Shown in pieces: positions 1 to 10,160 of a stretch of 64,000 nucleotides of DNA. The position numbers were made by a program, and so were the translations under genes. The first letter of the stretch is position 1, and each line of letters opens with the position of its first letter. The DNA is taken from contig NZ_FOKI01000005.1 in the NCBI RefSeq assembly GCF_900111985.1, positions 62,001 to 126,000 on the forward strand, read 5' to 3'. The DNA is from Clostridium frigidicarnis (GTDB taxonomy: Bacteria > Bacillota > Clostridia > Clostridiales > Clostridiaceae). Under the pieces are notes generated by a model. That model saw nothing but the letters and a program-made list of their open reading frames with translations, had not been told where the DNA came from and made no database searches.

Positions 1-455
1 TTAATAAGCTCTGATGATGTAGATAATTGCTCATTATCAGCTTTTAAGATTATATCACCTACATTTAACCCAGCTAAAACACCAGGATTATCTATATTTG
101 TATTATCAGCATTTTTTATATCTGAAAATGCAATTATAAGTAAGCCCTTTGTATTCATTTTTATACCTATAGGTACTCCTCCTGGATAAACTTCCAAATT
201 AGAAATTTCATTTACATTTACCTCTTTTACTGGCAGCATTCCCAAAAGTTTAACATGAGTTTTCCTGTTCACTATATTTGATGTGTTTACTGGAGTTGTT
301 TTTTCTACTGTAAATAAATTATTTATTTTAATTTTATCTAAATTTTTAACATATAACTCTGTTGGTATTGATTTTACCTCTAAATAAAGGGTAAAAAAAA
401 GTATTAGTATAGGAGTCATTATAAGTGTTGTTTTAAATAGTTGTTTTCTTTTCAT
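1..455 (-). CDS. spoIVB: SpoIVB sporulation signalling peptidase, N-terminal part (cut by window edge)
   Basis: The gene starts at an ATG at 455 with an AGGAGGT ribosome binding site a few bases upstream and runs off the left edge, so about 151 residues are seen. Visible are an N-terminal membrane anchor (residues about 7-27) and then a segment with PGGVPIGIKMNTKGLL and a PDZ-like stretch (PGVLAGLNVGDII). This pattern is typical of SpoIVB, the forespore-secreted serine peptidase (S55) that activates pro-sigma-K processing; the catalytic domain lies outside the window. Its position directly downstream of recN is the conserved recN-spoIVB order of Firmicutes. A terminator separates it from recN, so it probably has its own promoter in 456-595, as expected for a gene expressed in the forespore. 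Confidence 0.85.
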   Translation of the reverse strand, partial: MKRKQLFKTTLIMTPILILFFTLYLEVKSIPTELYVKNLDKIKINNLFTVEKTTPVNTSNIVNRKTHVKLLGMLPVKEVNVNEISNLEVYPGGVPIGIKMNTKGLLIIAFSDIKNADNTNIDNPGVLAGLNVGDIILKADNEQLSTSSELI

Positions 456-595
456 TTTCTGACCTCCTTTTTTAAGTCTATTTTTAAATTACCCTTTTTT
501 CTAGTCATTATGCTGTAATACATATGTTATTAAAGTAAAATCATTAAGTAATAAGATAATTAAGGATTTTATTTTATTTTTTTATTTATTAAATA

Positions 596-631
596 AAAAT
601 AACCATAAGCATTAAAGCTTATGGTTATTTT
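596..631 (-). terminator. Intrinsic terminator after recN
   Basis: A perfect 15-bp stem (596-610 with 617-631) with a 6-nt loop is followed on the minus strand by a T-rich stretch. It lies 15 bp after the recN stop and closes the nusB-to-recN operon before spoIVB. Confidence 0.85.
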
Positions 632-645
632 ACCCAGTATTTTTT

Positions 646-2364
646 TTAATTATGTATTTTTTTAAAAGATTTTAATGTTTCTTTTTTCTTACTGGCCATA
701 TTTATTATTTCCTTTGAATTTTGCAAAGTTACGTTTGTTACCTCTGCTCCACCTATCATTCTCGCAATTTCTATTTCTTTCTCATTATATGACAAAAGTT
801 TTACTTTAGTATAAGTTTTATTATCTTTTACCTCTTTGCTGATTAAATAATGATTATCTGAAATACTTGCAATTTGAGGAAGATGAGTTACACAAAATAC
901 TTGGTGACGTACTGATATTGAATACATCTTTTCCGCAACTGCTTGAGCAATTCTTCCGCTTATTCCTGTATCTATTTCATCAAATATGACTGTAGGTATC
1001 TTATCTTTATCAACAAATACAGTTTTTAATGCAAGCATTATTCTTGAAAGTTCTCCACCTGAGACTATTCTCTCTAGAGGTTTTAGAGGCTCTCCTGGAT
1101 TTGTAGAAATTAAGAACTGTACTTTAGAACAACCATTTGATTTAAATGTACTTTCTTCTTTTATAACTTCAATATTAAATGTACTCTTTTCAAGACCTAT
1201 ATATTTTAATTCTTCATATATGTTTTCTTCAAGTTTTTTGCTTAAATCTTGTCTCTTTTTATGCAATTCCAAACCTAGTTTCTTAAGTTTTTCTTCTAAT
1301 ACTAATTTTTCATTTTCTAAAGCTTTAATGATTTCTTCACTATTTATTAGTTCATCATATTGAGAAATTAGCTCATTCTTGTAATCTATTAGCTCTTTAA
1401 TAGATTTCTTATTATATTTCTTTTTATAATCAGAAATAGTATAAATTCTTCTATTAATTCTTTCTAATTCTTCTTCATCATATACAACAGTATCTTTTAA
1501 ATCTCTTATTTCACATATGGCATCTTCCAATATAAAATAAGCATTTTCTACAGCATCACCTATTTTTTTTGCCTTATCTATATGTTCCTCTATATGTCTT
1601 AAATCTTTTATTATTGTGTTCAACGAGTCATATATTGAACTACTATCATCCCTTGTATCATATAACAATCTGTATGAATTATTTAATACAAAGCTTATTT
1701 TTTCCGAATGAGTTAAAATATTAAATCTTTCTTCTAACTCCTTTTCTTCTTCTTCATTAAGTTGAACTTCTTCTATATCATCTATTTGATATTTTAAATA
1801 ACTTATGAGTTTTTCTCTATCACTATTTCCATTTATTTTTTCTATTTTATTTTTCACTTCAATATATTTATTATAATAAATAGTGTACTCATCTTTACTA
1901 TCTTTTAAAACTTCTAATCCAAAATCATCTAAATAATTTATATGATTGTTACTCTCCAAAAGATTTTGATTTTCATGTTGTCCATGTATATCAAGTAAAG
2001 TTTCTGACAATGTTTTTAAAGTTGATATCATTAAAGATTTCCCATTAACTTTCACCACTGTTTTGCCATTTTGAAATGACTCTCTGCTAATAATTATTAA
2101 ATCTTCATATGGTATATTTAATTTTTTTAAAATATTCTCTGTTTTTTTATTTTCTAATGTAAATATAGCTTCAACAAATGTCTTTGACTCTCCTGTTCTT
2201 ATAAGATCTCTGTTAAACTTTCCGCCCAATACATAATTAACTGCATCTATTAAAATTGATTTACCAGAACCAGTTTCACCTGAAAGTATACTAAAGCCTT
2301 GTTCTAAATTAAGAGATAAGTTCTCTATTAAGGCAAAATTATTTATATTTAACTGAAGTAACAT
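646..2364 (-). CDS. recN: DNA repair protein RecN
   Basis: A 572-residue SMC-like ATPase that acts at DNA double-strand breaks during recombinational repair. The Walker A motif GETGSGKS is at residues 29-36. Long coiled-coil arms occupy roughly residues 150-380. Near the C-terminus an ABC signature (SGGELSR) is followed by the Walker B/D-loop (FDEIDTGISG). Length and motif order are standard for RecN. It is the last gene of the operon starting at nusB, 23 bp after argR, and is followed by a strong terminator. The argR-recN pairing is conserved in Firmicutes. Confidence 0.97.
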   Translation of the reverse strand: MLLQLNINNFALIENLSLNLEQGFSILSGETGSGKSILIDAVNYVLGGKFNRDLIRTGESKTFVEAIFTLENKKTENILKKLNIPYEDLIIISRESFQNGKTVVKVNGKSLMISTLKTLSETLLDIHGQHENQNLLESNNHINYLDDFGLEVLKDSKDEYTIYYNKYIEVKNKIEKINGNSDREKLISYLKYQIDDIEEVQLNEEEEKELEERFNILTHSEKISFVLNNSYRLLYDTRDDSSSIYDSLNTIIKDLRHIEEHIDKAKKIGDAVENAYFILEDAICEIRDLKDTVVYDEEELERINRRIYTISDYKKKYNKKSIKELIDYKNELISQYDELINSEEIIKALENEKLVLEEKLKKLGLELHKKRQDLSKKLEENIYEELKYIGLEKSTFNIEVIKEESTFKSNGCSKVQFLISTNPGEPLKPLERIVSGGELSRIMLALKTVFVDKDKIPTVIFDEIDTGISGRIAQAVAEKMYSISVRHQVFCVTHLPQIASISDNHYLISKEVKDNKTYTKVKLLSYNEKEIEIARMIGGAEVTNVTLQNSKEIINMASKKKETLKSFKKIHN

Positions 2365-2387
2365 ACATTTCCCACCTTAACCACTCT

Positions 2388-2837
2388 TTATTCTATCATA
2401 GCTTTAATTTTATCAACTAACTGATTTGAATTTTCCTTGCTTCTAGTTAGTATAAAGATAGTATTGTCTCCAGCTATTGTTCCTGCAATTTCTTTTAACC
2501 CTAAGCTATCTATAGCTTCTGCTGCTGCTGATCCTGATCCTGATAATGTTTTTATTACTACAAAATTATCTACTGATTCCACATTAAGAACTGTATTTGC
2601 AAAAATTTTTACAAGTTTATTAGAAAAATCCATAGTATCTTTTTCTACGGAAACATACTTGTATCTTCCATTTGCTGCCATAACTTTAGCTAGTTTTAGT
2701 ATCTTTATATCTCTTGATATTGTTGCCTGAGTTATATCAAATCCATTTTGTCTTAGTGCTTCTGCTAATTCATCTTGAGTTTCTATATCACTTGAATTTA
2801 CAATCTCTAATATTTTTTTATGTCTTACTGATTTCAT
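2388..2837 (-). CDS. argR: Arginine repressor ArgR/AhrC
   Basis: A 149-residue arginine-responsive transcription regulator. The N-terminal winged-helix DNA-binding domain covers about residues 1-70 (ATISRDIK recognition segment), and the C-terminal oligomerisation/arginine-binding domain contains GTIAGDNT at 119-126. Family members often have GTxxGDDT there, and the Asp pair contacts arginine; here the second Asp is Asn, a mild change that may also occur in related clostridia. The start codon overlaps the nadK stop by one base (TAATG), so the two are translationally coupled. Confidence 0.95.
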   Translation of the reverse strand: MKSVRHKKILEIVNSSDIETQDELAEALRQNGFDITQATISRDIKILKLAKVMAANGRYKYVSVEKDTMDFSNKLVKIFANTVLNVESVDNFVVIKTLSGSGSAAAEAIDSLGLKEIAGTIAGDNTIFILTRSKENSNQLVDKIKAMIE

Positions 2838-3685
2838 TATTTATCACCCACACATTCCATAGTTCTCCATAATATTTTATTTCTTAAAATTTCAAAATAA
2901 TCATAATTGTCCATTCTTAAAATTTTACATGAATTAAAATTCTTTGTTATAGTAATTTCTTCTCCATAATTAATATTAACAGATTCTTGACCATCTGCCA
3001 TTAAAATCATGTCTGAACTTCTATTTTTAACACTAATATTTATCCTATCATCTGATGGTAAAATCATTGTTTTTATTCCTTGAGTATGTGGAGATATTGG
3101 AGTTATTTCTATTACATCTAAAGTAGGGTATATTATGGGTCCCCCTGTTGACAATGCATATGCTGTAGAACCTGTTGGCGTAGAAATTATTACACCATCA
3201 GCTATAAATGAAGAATAAAATTTATCATTAACCTTTATCTCATGAGTTATCATTGAACTTAAGGGTCCTTTAGTTATTACTATGTCATTTAGTGCATTAA
3301 ATTCTATTTTTTCTTTATCCTTACATATATTACAATATAGCATAGTTCTAGATTCAATAGAAAATTTTCCTTCTGAAATATCCTTAACGGCATTTTCAAA
3401 ATCAGAAATTTCTACAGCTGTTAGAAAACCTAATGTCCCTATGTTTACACCTAAAACAGGAACATCATATTTACTAACCTTTCTTGCTGTACTTAACATT
3501 GTCCCATCTCCACCTAACGAAATTAAAAGTTGTAAATTCTTAATTTCATGACAATCTAATCCCTCAGAGTCTTTAAAAACAATTATTTCACATTCCATAT
3601 ATTTGTTTATAATATTTTTTATGAAATTTAAATTTTTTTCATCTTCATCTTTTGAAGTATTTATATTTACCCCTACTTTTTTCAT
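2837..3685 (-). CDS. nadK: NAD kinase
   Basis: A cytosolic enzyme that phosphorylates NAD to NADP. The family GGDGTM motif lies in the N-terminal third and the TPTGSTAYALSTGGP motif in the middle. I chose the ATG at 3685 (282 residues, starting MKKVGV) over an in-frame TTG at 3697, because the GGTG of the likely ribosome binding site sits six bases before this ATG and would be inside the coding region otherwise. The gene lies between tlyA and argR in the order tlyA-nadK-argR-recN seen in many Firmicutes. Confidence 0.95.
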   Translation of the reverse strand: MKKVGVNINTSKDEDEKNLNFIKNIINKYMECEIIVFKDSEGLDCHEIKNLQLLISLGGDGTMLSTARKVSKYDVPVLGVNIGTLGFLTAVEISDFENAVKDISEGKFSIESRTMLYCNICKDKEKIEFNALNDIVITKGPLSSMITHEIKVNDKFYSSFIADGVIISTPTGSTAYALSTGGPIIYPTLDVIEITPISPHTQGIKTMILPSDDRINISVKNRSSDMILMADGQESVNINYGEEITITKNFNSCKILRMDNYDYFEILRNKILWRTMECVGDK

Positions 3686-3709
3686 AGCAATCACCAACCG
3701 TCTAATAAA

Positions 3710-4531
3710 TTATAAATCCTTATGTGATTCTGAAACTATCTCCTCTACCTTGTTCATGTTAAATTCTGATATAACACTATTATCTTTAGTGAAATAAACT
3801 AAGTATTCTATGTTTCCTTCTGGTCCTTTGATTGGAGAAAAATCTAAATCTATAATTGTTACTCCCTTTTCTAATAAAAATTCTACTATTTTAACAATTA
3901 CTTCTTTATGAGTAGAGGCTTCTCTTACAACTCCTTTTTTGCCCACTTTGTCTCTTCCAGCTTCAAATTGTGGCTTTATTAAAGCAACAATTGACCCTTT
4001 ATCATTTAGCAAATTAAGCACTACTGGAACTACTTTGGTCAAAGATATAAAAGACACATCTATACTAGCAAAATCTGGTTCATCTACTATGTGCTCTTTT
4101 TCAACATATCTTACATTCGTTCTTTCCATACAAACAACTCTAGGATCTGTTCTAAGTTTCCATGCAAATTGTCCATATCCAACATCTATTGCAAAAACTT
4201 TTTTCGCCCCATTTTGAAGCATACAATCTGTAAATCCTCCAGTAGATGCTCCTATATCCATACATATAGAATCTTCTAAATTTATTCCAAATTTAGCCAT
4301 AGCTTTTTCCAGTTTAAGTCCCCCTCTACTTACGTACTTTAGGGTATCACCTTTGAACTCTATATTTGCATCTACCTTTATTTTTTCTCCACATTTATCA
4401 ACTCTAAATCCATCAACAAATATTTTTCCTGCCATTATTTCAAATTTAGCTTTTTCTCTTGATGAAATAATTCCTCTCTCAACTAAAAGTATATCTAATC
4501 TCTCTTTTGTCTTTGCTTTACCTTCTGCCAT
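3710..4531 (-). CDS. tlyA: TlyA family rRNA 2'-O-methyltransferase
   Basis: 273 residues. An S4 RNA-binding domain is at about 9-70 (RLDILLVERG, SREKAKFEIMAG). A Rossmann-type FtsJ/RrmJ methyltransferase follows with SAM motif I (MDIGASTGGFTDC). Family members methylate ribose in 16S and 23S rRNA; the older name hemolysin A is misleading. Seen here: the S4-FtsJ architecture and family-typical length. The rRNA target is inferred from the family. It is 16 bp downstream of dxs in the same operon. Confidence 0.93.
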   Translation of the reverse strand: MAEGKAKTKERLDILLVERGIISSREKAKFEIMAGKIFVDGFRVDKCGEKIKVDANIEFKGDTLKYVSRGGLKLEKAMAKFGINLEDSICMDIGASTGGFTDCMLQNGAKKVFAIDVGYGQFAWKLRTDPRVVCMERTNVRYVEKEHIVDEPDFASIDVSFISLTKVVPVVLNLLNDKGSIVALIKPQFEAGRDKVGKKGVVREASTHKEVIVKIVEFLLEKGVTIIDLDFSPIKGPEGNIEYLVYFTKDNSVISEFNMNKVEEIVSESHKDL

Positions 4532-4547
4532 TCTACTCTCCCTTATC

Positions 4548-6410
4548 TTAAATCATTTTAAGTATTTCTTCTGCTATTCCTTCTGGATGAAGATTATTTA
4601 TGCTATAAAGTTTATTTACATCACCATGTGGAATAAACTCATCTTTAAATCCTAAATTTTTTACATAGATTTTCTCTTTTTTATCCTTTATGTAATTCAC
4701 TATGCTTTGCCCTAATCCACCTGATATCATATTATCTTCTACTGTTACTATTTTATATTTTTTATCACATAAGTCATCTAAAAGACTAATATCCATAGGC
4801 TTTATAAAACTAGCATTTATTATTATCGGATTTATATTCTTTTCTTGAAGTATATTTTTAGCTTTAATACTATGTTGTACCATTTTACCAGCCGCAATTA
4901 TAGCTATTTTTTCTCCTTGATTTAAAATCTCCCACTTTCCATAAGAAAAGTTTTCTAAGGGACTTAAAGTTATATCCTTTAAATCTCCACCCCTAGGATA
5001 TCTTATAGCTACTGGTCCTTCATTAAAATCAACTGCCCATCTTAACATGTATTTAAGTTCCTCGACACATTTTGGGCTAACCAATGTTATATTTGGTATA
5101 GGTGTCAAATAAGATATGTCAAATACGCCCTGATGGGTTTCTCCATCTTCACCAACAATTCCAGCTCTATCTATAGCAAATACTACTGGTAAATTTTGAA
5201 TACAGACATCATGCAACACCTGATCATATGCCCTTTGTAAAAATGTAGAATACACAGCAAATACAGGTTTTATTCCTTGAGTTGCTAACCCTGCCGCAAG
5301 AGTTACTCCATGTTGTTCTGCTATTCCTACATCAAAAAATCTGTCTTTATATATATTAGAGAATTTCTTAAGACCTGTGCCATCAGGCATAGCTGCCGTT
5401 ATGGCCACCACATTTTGATTTTCATTTGCAATTTCAATCAACCCATCTCCAAAGGCAGCTGAATAACTTTTTGAATTATTTAATGGAAGTTTACCACTTT
5501 CTAAATCAAATGGTCCTATTCCATGAAATTTATTAGGATTCTCTTCTGCAAAGTTATACCCTTTACCTTTTTGTGTAATCGCATGTATAATTACAGGTCC
5601 ATCAATTTCTTTTGCCATTTTCAAAACTTTGCTCATATCTTTTATATTATGTCCATCTATGGGTCCTAAATACTTAATTCCCATCTCCTCAAAAAACATA
5701 CCTGGCACAACCATTTGCTTTATCCCATCTTTAATTTTATTTAAAGATGATACTATATTTTTCCCAAACACTACTTTTTCTAATGTGTTGTTAATATCAT
5801 TTTTAAATCTGTTATAACTTGGATCTAATCTTAAAGTACTTAGATACGTTGAAAGCCCTCCAACATTTTGAGATATAGACATTTGATTATCATTTAAAAT
5901 TATTATTAATTTAGTTTTATTAAATCCTAAATCATTTAATGCTTCAAATGCCATTCCACCTGTCAATGCTCCATCACCTATAACAGCTATAACATCAAAA
6001 TCCTTTTTCATCAAATCTCTCGCCCTAGCAATTCCTAATGCTGCTGATATAGATGTGCTACTGTGCCCTGTATCAAAACAATCGTATTTACTCTCACATC
6101 TTTTAGGAAACCCACTAAGTCCTTGAAATTTTTTTAAGGTTGAAAACTTATCTCGTCTATATGTTAAAATTTTATGTACATAACTTTGATGTCCAACATC
6201 CCATACGATTTTGTCTTTTTCCATGTCAAATACATTATATAAACTTAAAGTTAATTCAACAACACCTAAATTTGATGCAAGATGTCCTCCTGTTTTAGAT
6301 ACACTTTCAATTAAAAATTCTCTAATATCAGAGGATAAATAATTTAATTCTTTTAAAGACATCAATTTTATATCATTAGGATTTTTATATCTATCTAATA
6401 TCTTATACAT
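4548..6410 (-). CDS. dxs: 1-deoxy-D-xylulose-5-phosphate synthase
   Basis: A 620-residue thiamine-diphosphate enzyme that joins pyruvate and glyceraldehyde 3-phosphate, the first step of the MEP isoprenoid pathway. The ThDP-binding motif [15 protein letters not shown] is in the N-terminal domain, the transketolase pyrimidine domain carries the catalytic-Glu region (GIAEQHGVT), and the C-terminal transketolase domain is complete. It sits directly after ispA, so carbon entry and prenyl chain elongation are co-expressed. Full length. Confidence 0.97.
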   Translation of the reverse strand: MYKILDRYKNPNDIKLMSLKELNYLSSDIREFLIESVSKTGGHLASNLGVVELTLSLYNVFDMEKDKIVWDVGHQSYVHKILTYRRDKFSTLKKFQGLSGFPKRCESKYDCFDTGHSSTSISAALGIARARDLMKKDFDVIAVIGDGALTGGMAFEALNDLGFNKTKLIIILNDNQMSISQNVGGLSTYLSTLRLDPSYNRFKNDINNTLEKVVFGKNIVSSLNKIKDGIKQMVVPGMFFEEMGIKYLGPIDGHNIKDMSKVLKMAKEIDGPVIIHAITQKGKGYNFAEENPNKFHGIGPFDLESGKLPLNNSKSYSAAFGDGLIEIANENQNVVAITAAMPDGTGLKKFSNIYKDRFFDVGIAEQHGVTLAAGLATQGIKPVFAVYSTFLQRAYDQVLHDVCIQNLPVVFAIDRAGIVGEDGETHQGVFDISYLTPIPNITLVSPKCVEELKYMLRWAVDFNEGPVAIRYPRGGDLKDITLSPLENFSYGKWEILNQGEKIAIIAAGKMVQHSIKAKNILQEKNINPIIINASFIKPMDISLLDDLCDKKYKIVTVEDNMISGGLGQSIVNYIKDKKEKIYVKNLGFKDEFIPHGDVNKLYSINNLHPEGIAEEILKMI

Positions 6411-6442
6411 ACCAATCCTATCCTTTTCATCAATAGTTTTCT

Positions 6443-7315
6443 TTAAAAAGTTCTATCTAATAAAACCTTTGTAAGATACTCTAAATTTTCTGCATTTCTA
6501 TTTAACTTCTTAAGATTCTTAATACATTTTTCAGTTAATTCTTTACATTTATTTTCACATTCTTCAAGTCCGAAAAAGGTTATAAAGTTGCTTTTATTAC
6601 TTTCTTCATCCTTATTTATATTTTTGCCTAAGACTTTAGCATCTCCTGTAACATCTAATATGTCATCTTTAATTTGAAAAGCTAATCCTAAGTCATCACC
6701 ATATTCATTTAATATTTCTAATTCTTTCTCTGTAGCATTTCCCATTATTGCTCCAGCTAATATAGATGTCTTTATTAATGCCCCTGTTTTATTCTTATGC
6801 ATATATAATAACTCATCTAAATCAACTTTTTTATTCTCACCTAATATGTCTACAACTTGACCGCCTATCATTCCCTCTGCTCCTGCACTTTCAGCTATGA
6901 GTCTACTAGCTCTTAAAGCATTTTCCCCTCTTTTTAAAGAGTATTTAAACATTTCAACCATGGCCTCATTTAAAAGTGCATCTCCTGCAAGAGTTGCTAT
7001 GGCTTCTCCATAAACCTTATGATTAGTAGGTTTTCCTCTTCTTAAATCATCATTATCCATACATGGTAAATCATCATGTATTAAAGAATATGTGTGTATC
7101 ATTTCCATTGCTACTGCCAAAGGAAGTATATCCTTATATTCTTCTTCATACAAATTGTATGAAAGAATTAATAGCATTGGTCTTATTCTTTTTCCACCTA
7201 TCTTCATACTGTATCCCATAGCATCATATATAATTTTATTATATCCATCTTTGTTTTTAAAATAATCTTCTATATAATTATCAATGTCTTTTTTTAAAAT
7301 ATCTATTGTAATCAT
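6443..7315 (-). CDS. ispA: Polyprenyl (farnesyl/geranylgeranyl) diphosphate synthase
   Basis: A 290-residue trans-prenyltransferase. The first Asp-rich motif is [11 protein letters not shown] (DDxxxxD, the bacterial FPP synthase type) and the second is IKDDILD. It condenses IPP with allylic diphosphates; the exact chain length cannot be read from sequence, but farnesyl is most likely. The start overlaps the xseB stop by 4 bp. It lies between xseB and dxs, the usual exonuclease VII-ispA-dxs order. Confidence 0.94.
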   Translation of the reverse strand: MITIDILKKDIDNYIEDYFKNKDGYNKIIYDAMGYSMKIGGKRIRPMLLILSYNLYEEEYKDILPLAVAMEMIHTYSLIHDDLPCMDNDDLRRGKPTNHKVYGEAIATLAGDALLNEAMVEMFKYSLKRGENALRASRLIAESAGAEGMIGGQVVDILGENKKVDLDELLYMHKNKTGALIKTSILAGAIMGNATEKELEILNEYGDDLGLAFQIKDDILDVTGDAKVLGKNINKDEESNKSNFITFFGLEECENKCKELTEKCIKNLKKLNRNAENLEYLTKVLLDRTF

Positions 7316-7530
7316 ATATTTTCACCAAATTCCTCTTCTTTTTCATTATTTAAAATATTGATTTTACTCTCCATTTTATTTAATATACCATATAATTTAT
7401 TAGAAAGCTTAACCCCTTCTTCGTATTGCTTCATTGATTCTTCAAGAGTAAGCTCATTATTTTCCATATTATCTACTATTAATTTAAGTTTTAATAAAAT
7501 TTCCTCATAACTTTCTGCTTTTCTAGCCAT
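7312..7530 (-). CDS. xseB: Exodeoxyribonuclease VII small subunit
   Basis: 72 residues, all predicted helical (MARKAESYEEIL, ELTLEESMKQYEEGVKLSNK). The motif around LEESMKQYEEGV is diagnostic of XseB. It pairs with XseA to form the single-strand DNA exonuclease VII. It sits 11 bp after xseA and overlaps ispA by 4 bp. Confidence 0.95.
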   Translation of the reverse strand: MARKAESYEEILLKLKLIVDNMENNELTLEESMKQYEEGVKLSNKLYGILNKMESKINILNNEKEEEFGENI

Positions 7531-7541
7531 AAAATCCTCCC

Positions 7542-8744
7542 TTAGAGTGAACTTTCAGGAATAAACCTTCCTGATGTCTTTCCATCTTTAAGAATTATAT
7601 CTATATCAACTGGCTTTTCAAAATCTTTAATACTTGTAAGAACCTTTTTCTTACTTTGTACTATTGTATACCCTCTATTTAATATATTCAAAGGATTATT
7701 TGTATTTAATAAAGAGTTAAAAGTTCTTATATTATTTTTTTCCTTATCAATTTTAGCCAACGCCAATGTTTTAAGTTTTTCATTGATTCTATCTATTTTT
7801 TCATACTGATTTATTAAATAATTTTTAGGATTAGTATATTCTAAGTTATTTTTCAAAAAATCTATTTGCACTCTTTTTTCATTTAATAAATAGTCTATTT
7901 TTCTATGTAATACCGTATTTATATTGCTAAGTTCTATAATCATATTGTCTAGTGAAGGTATTGTAATTTCTGCTGCTGCTGAAGGTGTTGGACAACGCTT
8001 ATCACTTACAAAATCAGCAATAGTAAAATCAACTTCATGGCCTATACCTGTAACAATAGGTTTCCTTGAATTAAAAATTTCATATGCTAATTTTTCATCA
8101 TTAAATGCCCATAATTCTTCTATGGAACCTCCACCTCTTGCTATTATTATAACATCTACATCATTAACTTTATTTAAAGTTTTTATACCCTTTATTACAC
8201 TTTCACTTGCAGAAATCCCTTGGACTAGTGCTGGATATATTAAAATAGGTATATTTTTATTTCTCCTTCTAGCTACATTTATAATATCTCTTATAGCTGC
8301 TCCTGTTGGAGAAGTAATTATACCTACCTTTTTTGGGTATAATGGAAGAGGTTTTTTATATTCCTCTTCCATTAATCCTTTATTTTTTAACTTTTCTTTA
8401 AGCTCAAGAAATGCTTGGTAAAGATCTCCAAGCCCTTCTTGTTTTATATTATCACAATATAATTGGTAACTTCCCTCTTTAGAGTAAACACTTACTCTAC
8501 CTTTTATCTCTACTTTCATTCCATCTTTTATGTCAAACTTAACAAGTTGGGCTTTATCCTTAAACATAACACAGTTTATTTTAGCAAATTCATCCTTTAG
8601 TGAGAAATACATATGTCCACTAGTATGAAGCTTAAAATTAGAAACTTCTCCCTTTATGCTTAAATTGTTAAGTATAATATCGCTATCTATTGTTCTTTTT
8701 ATATAGCTATTTAATGACGAAACTGTTAGTGTTTTAATATACAT
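7542..8744 (-). CDS. xseA: Exodeoxyribonuclease VII large subunit
   Basis: The catalytic subunit of exonuclease VII, 400 residues from the ATG at 8744 (MYIKTLTVSSLN); a GTG six codons upstream is less likely because the family normally begins near this point. An OB-fold domain (about 10-110) is followed by the catalytic core with GGGSIEELWAFNDE and GIGHEVDFTIADFVSDKRCPTPSAAAE, then coiled-coil segments. The start lies inside the end of folD (11-bp overlap), suggesting coupling. Confidence 0.96.
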   Translation of the reverse strand: MYIKTLTVSSLNSYIKRTIDSDIILNNLSIKGEVSNFKLHTSGHMYFSLKDEFAKINCVMFKDKAQLVKFDIKDGMKVEIKGRVSVYSKEGSYQLYCDNIKQEGLGDLYQAFLELKEKLKNKGLMEEEYKKPLPLYPKKVGIITSPTGAAIRDIINVARRRNKNIPILIYPALVQGISASESVIKGIKTLNKVNDVDVIIIARGGGSIEELWAFNDEKLAYEIFNSRKPIVTGIGHEVDFTIADFVSDKRCPTPSAAAEITIPSLDNMIIELSNINTVLHRKIDYLLNEKRVQIDFLKNNLEYTNPKNYLINQYEKIDRINEKLKTLALAKIDKEKNNIRTFNSLLNTNNPLNILNRGYTIVQSKKKVLTSIKDFEKPVDIDIILKDGKTSGRFIPESSL

Positions 8745-9582
8745 TTTTTTCCCAAGCCTCACAGGTGTTCTTTATTAGGAGAGTTGTTGTAACTGAACCA
8801 ACACCCCCTGGAACTGGTGTTAAATGAGATGCAATATTTATAACCTTATCAAAATCAACATCACCACAAATTTTACCATCTACTGAAGATGTACCTACAT
8901 CTATAACCACTGCACCTTCTTTTATATAAGAATCATCTATAAATTTAGGCTTTCCCATAGCAACTACTAATATATCTGCATTTTTGCATACAGATTTTAA
9001 ATCCTTTGTTCTTGAATGACATACTGTCACAGTAGCATTTTCATTTAATAAAAGTTGCGTTACAGGCTTTCCAACTATATTACTTCTTCCTATAACAACT
9101 GCATTTTTACCTGAAATATCCATTCCTGTGGATTTTATTAGATGCATTACACTTCTAGGCGTACATGGAACAAATGCTTTTTTGCCTTTATAAAATTTAC
9201 CATTATTAAAATCAGTAAGTCCATCTACATCCTTATATGGTGATATTAAATTTGTAATCTCTTCTTCATTTAAATTTTTAGGAAGAGGAACCTGAAGCAT
9301 TATACCATCAACAGTATTATCTTCATTTAATTCCTTTATTAATAAAATAAGATCTTTTTCATCTATGGTCTCCTCTAAGAATATACTTCTGTTTTTCAAC
9401 CCTAGTTTATCACATAGTTTCTTTTGATTATTAGCATAATATATGGAACCACCATCATTTCCAACTACTATAGTAGCTAGACAAGGCACTCTATATCCTT
9501 TTGATACAGCCTCATCTATTTGTGCCTTAATCTTTTGTTTAAAGTCCTCTGCTAAAATCTTACCATTAATAATATCTCCCAT
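8734..9582 (-). CDS. folD: Methylenetetrahydrofolate dehydrogenase / methenyl-THF cyclohydrolase
   Basis: A 282-residue bifunctional one-carbon enzyme interconverting methylene-, methenyl- and formyl-THF. Seen are YYANNQKKLC (the catalytic YxxxK region), QVPLPKNL, the NADP-binding GRSNIVGKPV and TPVPGGVGSVT. Full length. Second gene of the nusB operon, between nusB and xseA. Confidence 0.97.
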   Translation of the reverse strand: MGDIINGKILAEDFKQKIKAQIDEAVSKGYRVPCLATIVVGNDGGSIYYANNQKKLCDKLGLKNRSIFLEETIDEKDLILLIKELNEDNTVDGIMLQVPLPKNLNEEEITNLISPYKDVDGLTDFNNGKFYKGKKAFVPCTPRSVMHLIKSTGMDISGKNAVVIGRSNIVGKPVTQLLLNENATVTVCHSRTKDLKSVCKNADILVVAMGKPKFIDDSYIKEGAVVIDVGTSSVDGKICGDVDFDKVINIASHLTPVPGGVGSVTTTLLIKNTCEAWEKNVY

Positions 9583-9607
9583 TTTTACCCCTCATTTCTA
9601 AATTTTA

Positions 9608-10009
9608 TTATTGCTTAGCAATCTTATCTAGTACTCCATTTATAAACTTTATTGAAGGTTCATCAGAATACTTTTTAGCAAGTTCAACACCCTCATTAAT
9701 TGATACTTTAAATGGAATATCATCTTCAAATAATATTTCATATGTAGAAAGTCTTAATATTGATAAATTAACTTTTGATATTCTAGTTAACTTCCATTGG
9801 TTTAAGTATTTTTCTATATCTGAATCTATTTTCTCTATGTTGTTTCTTACTCCATAAATAACCTTATTTATGTACACCATATCTAATTCATTTAAATCAT
9901 GGTCTGTATGTTCCTTAAAATCCTCCATAAGATCCTTAAGGTCATCCTTCTTTATTGCGTTTTCAAATAAAAGTTCCATTGCTACTTCTCTTGATTTCTT
10001 TCTGTTCAT
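9608..10009 (-). CDS. nusB: Transcription antitermination factor NusB
   Basis: A 133-residue all-helical RNA-binding protein that acts with NusE/S10 on rRNA antitermination. Visible family features are the N-terminal SREVAMELLFE and the C-terminal INEGVELAKKYSDEPSIKFINGVLDKI. It is the first gene of the operon running to recN; the ATG has a clear AGGAGG-type site. An asp23-nusB order is common in clostridia, but here a terminator separates them. Confidence 0.95.
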   Translation of the reverse strand: MNRKKSREVAMELLFENAIKKDDLKDLMEDFKEHTDHDLNELDMVYINKVIYGVRNNIEKIDSDIEKYLNQWKLTRISKVNLSILRLSTYEILFEDDIPFKVSINEGVELAKKYSDEPSIKFINGVLDKIAKQ

Positions 10010-10040
10010 AATTTCCTCCTACTTATGTCGAATAAACTTT

Positions 10041-10069
10041 CACATATGCTAATTATACTATAATATGTG
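10041..10069 (-). promoter_or_regulatory. Probable nusB promoter -10 with an operator-like palindrome
   Basis: On the minus strand a TATAAT (10052-10057) lies about 45 bp upstream of the nusB start. No good -35 hexamer is visible. The 7-bp arms CACATAT (10041-10047) and ATATGTG (10063-10069) flank it symmetrically, with the centre of symmetry on the -10 element, as an operator for a dimeric repressor would. Confidence 0.4.
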
Positions 10070-10129
10070 CATAAGAAACTAATTTTATTAAAAATAACTT
10101 AATTTCCCTAACACTTTAATAAATCAATT

Positions 10130-10156
10130 AAACACCCTCTATTCAAGAGGGTGTTT
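10130..10156 (-). terminator. Intrinsic terminator after asp23
   Basis: An 11-bp stem (10130-10140 with 10146-10156) and a 5-nt loop begin 4 bp after the asp23 stop. On the minus strand it is followed by a moderate T-rich tail. Confidence 0.8.
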
Positions 10157-10160
10157 ATAA

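Noticed and set aside
7924-8421. Open frame of 165 codons on the plus strand inside xseA
   Set aside because: Lies wholly antisense to a well-supported gene, has no ribosome binding site and no family resemblance; a codon-bias shadow.
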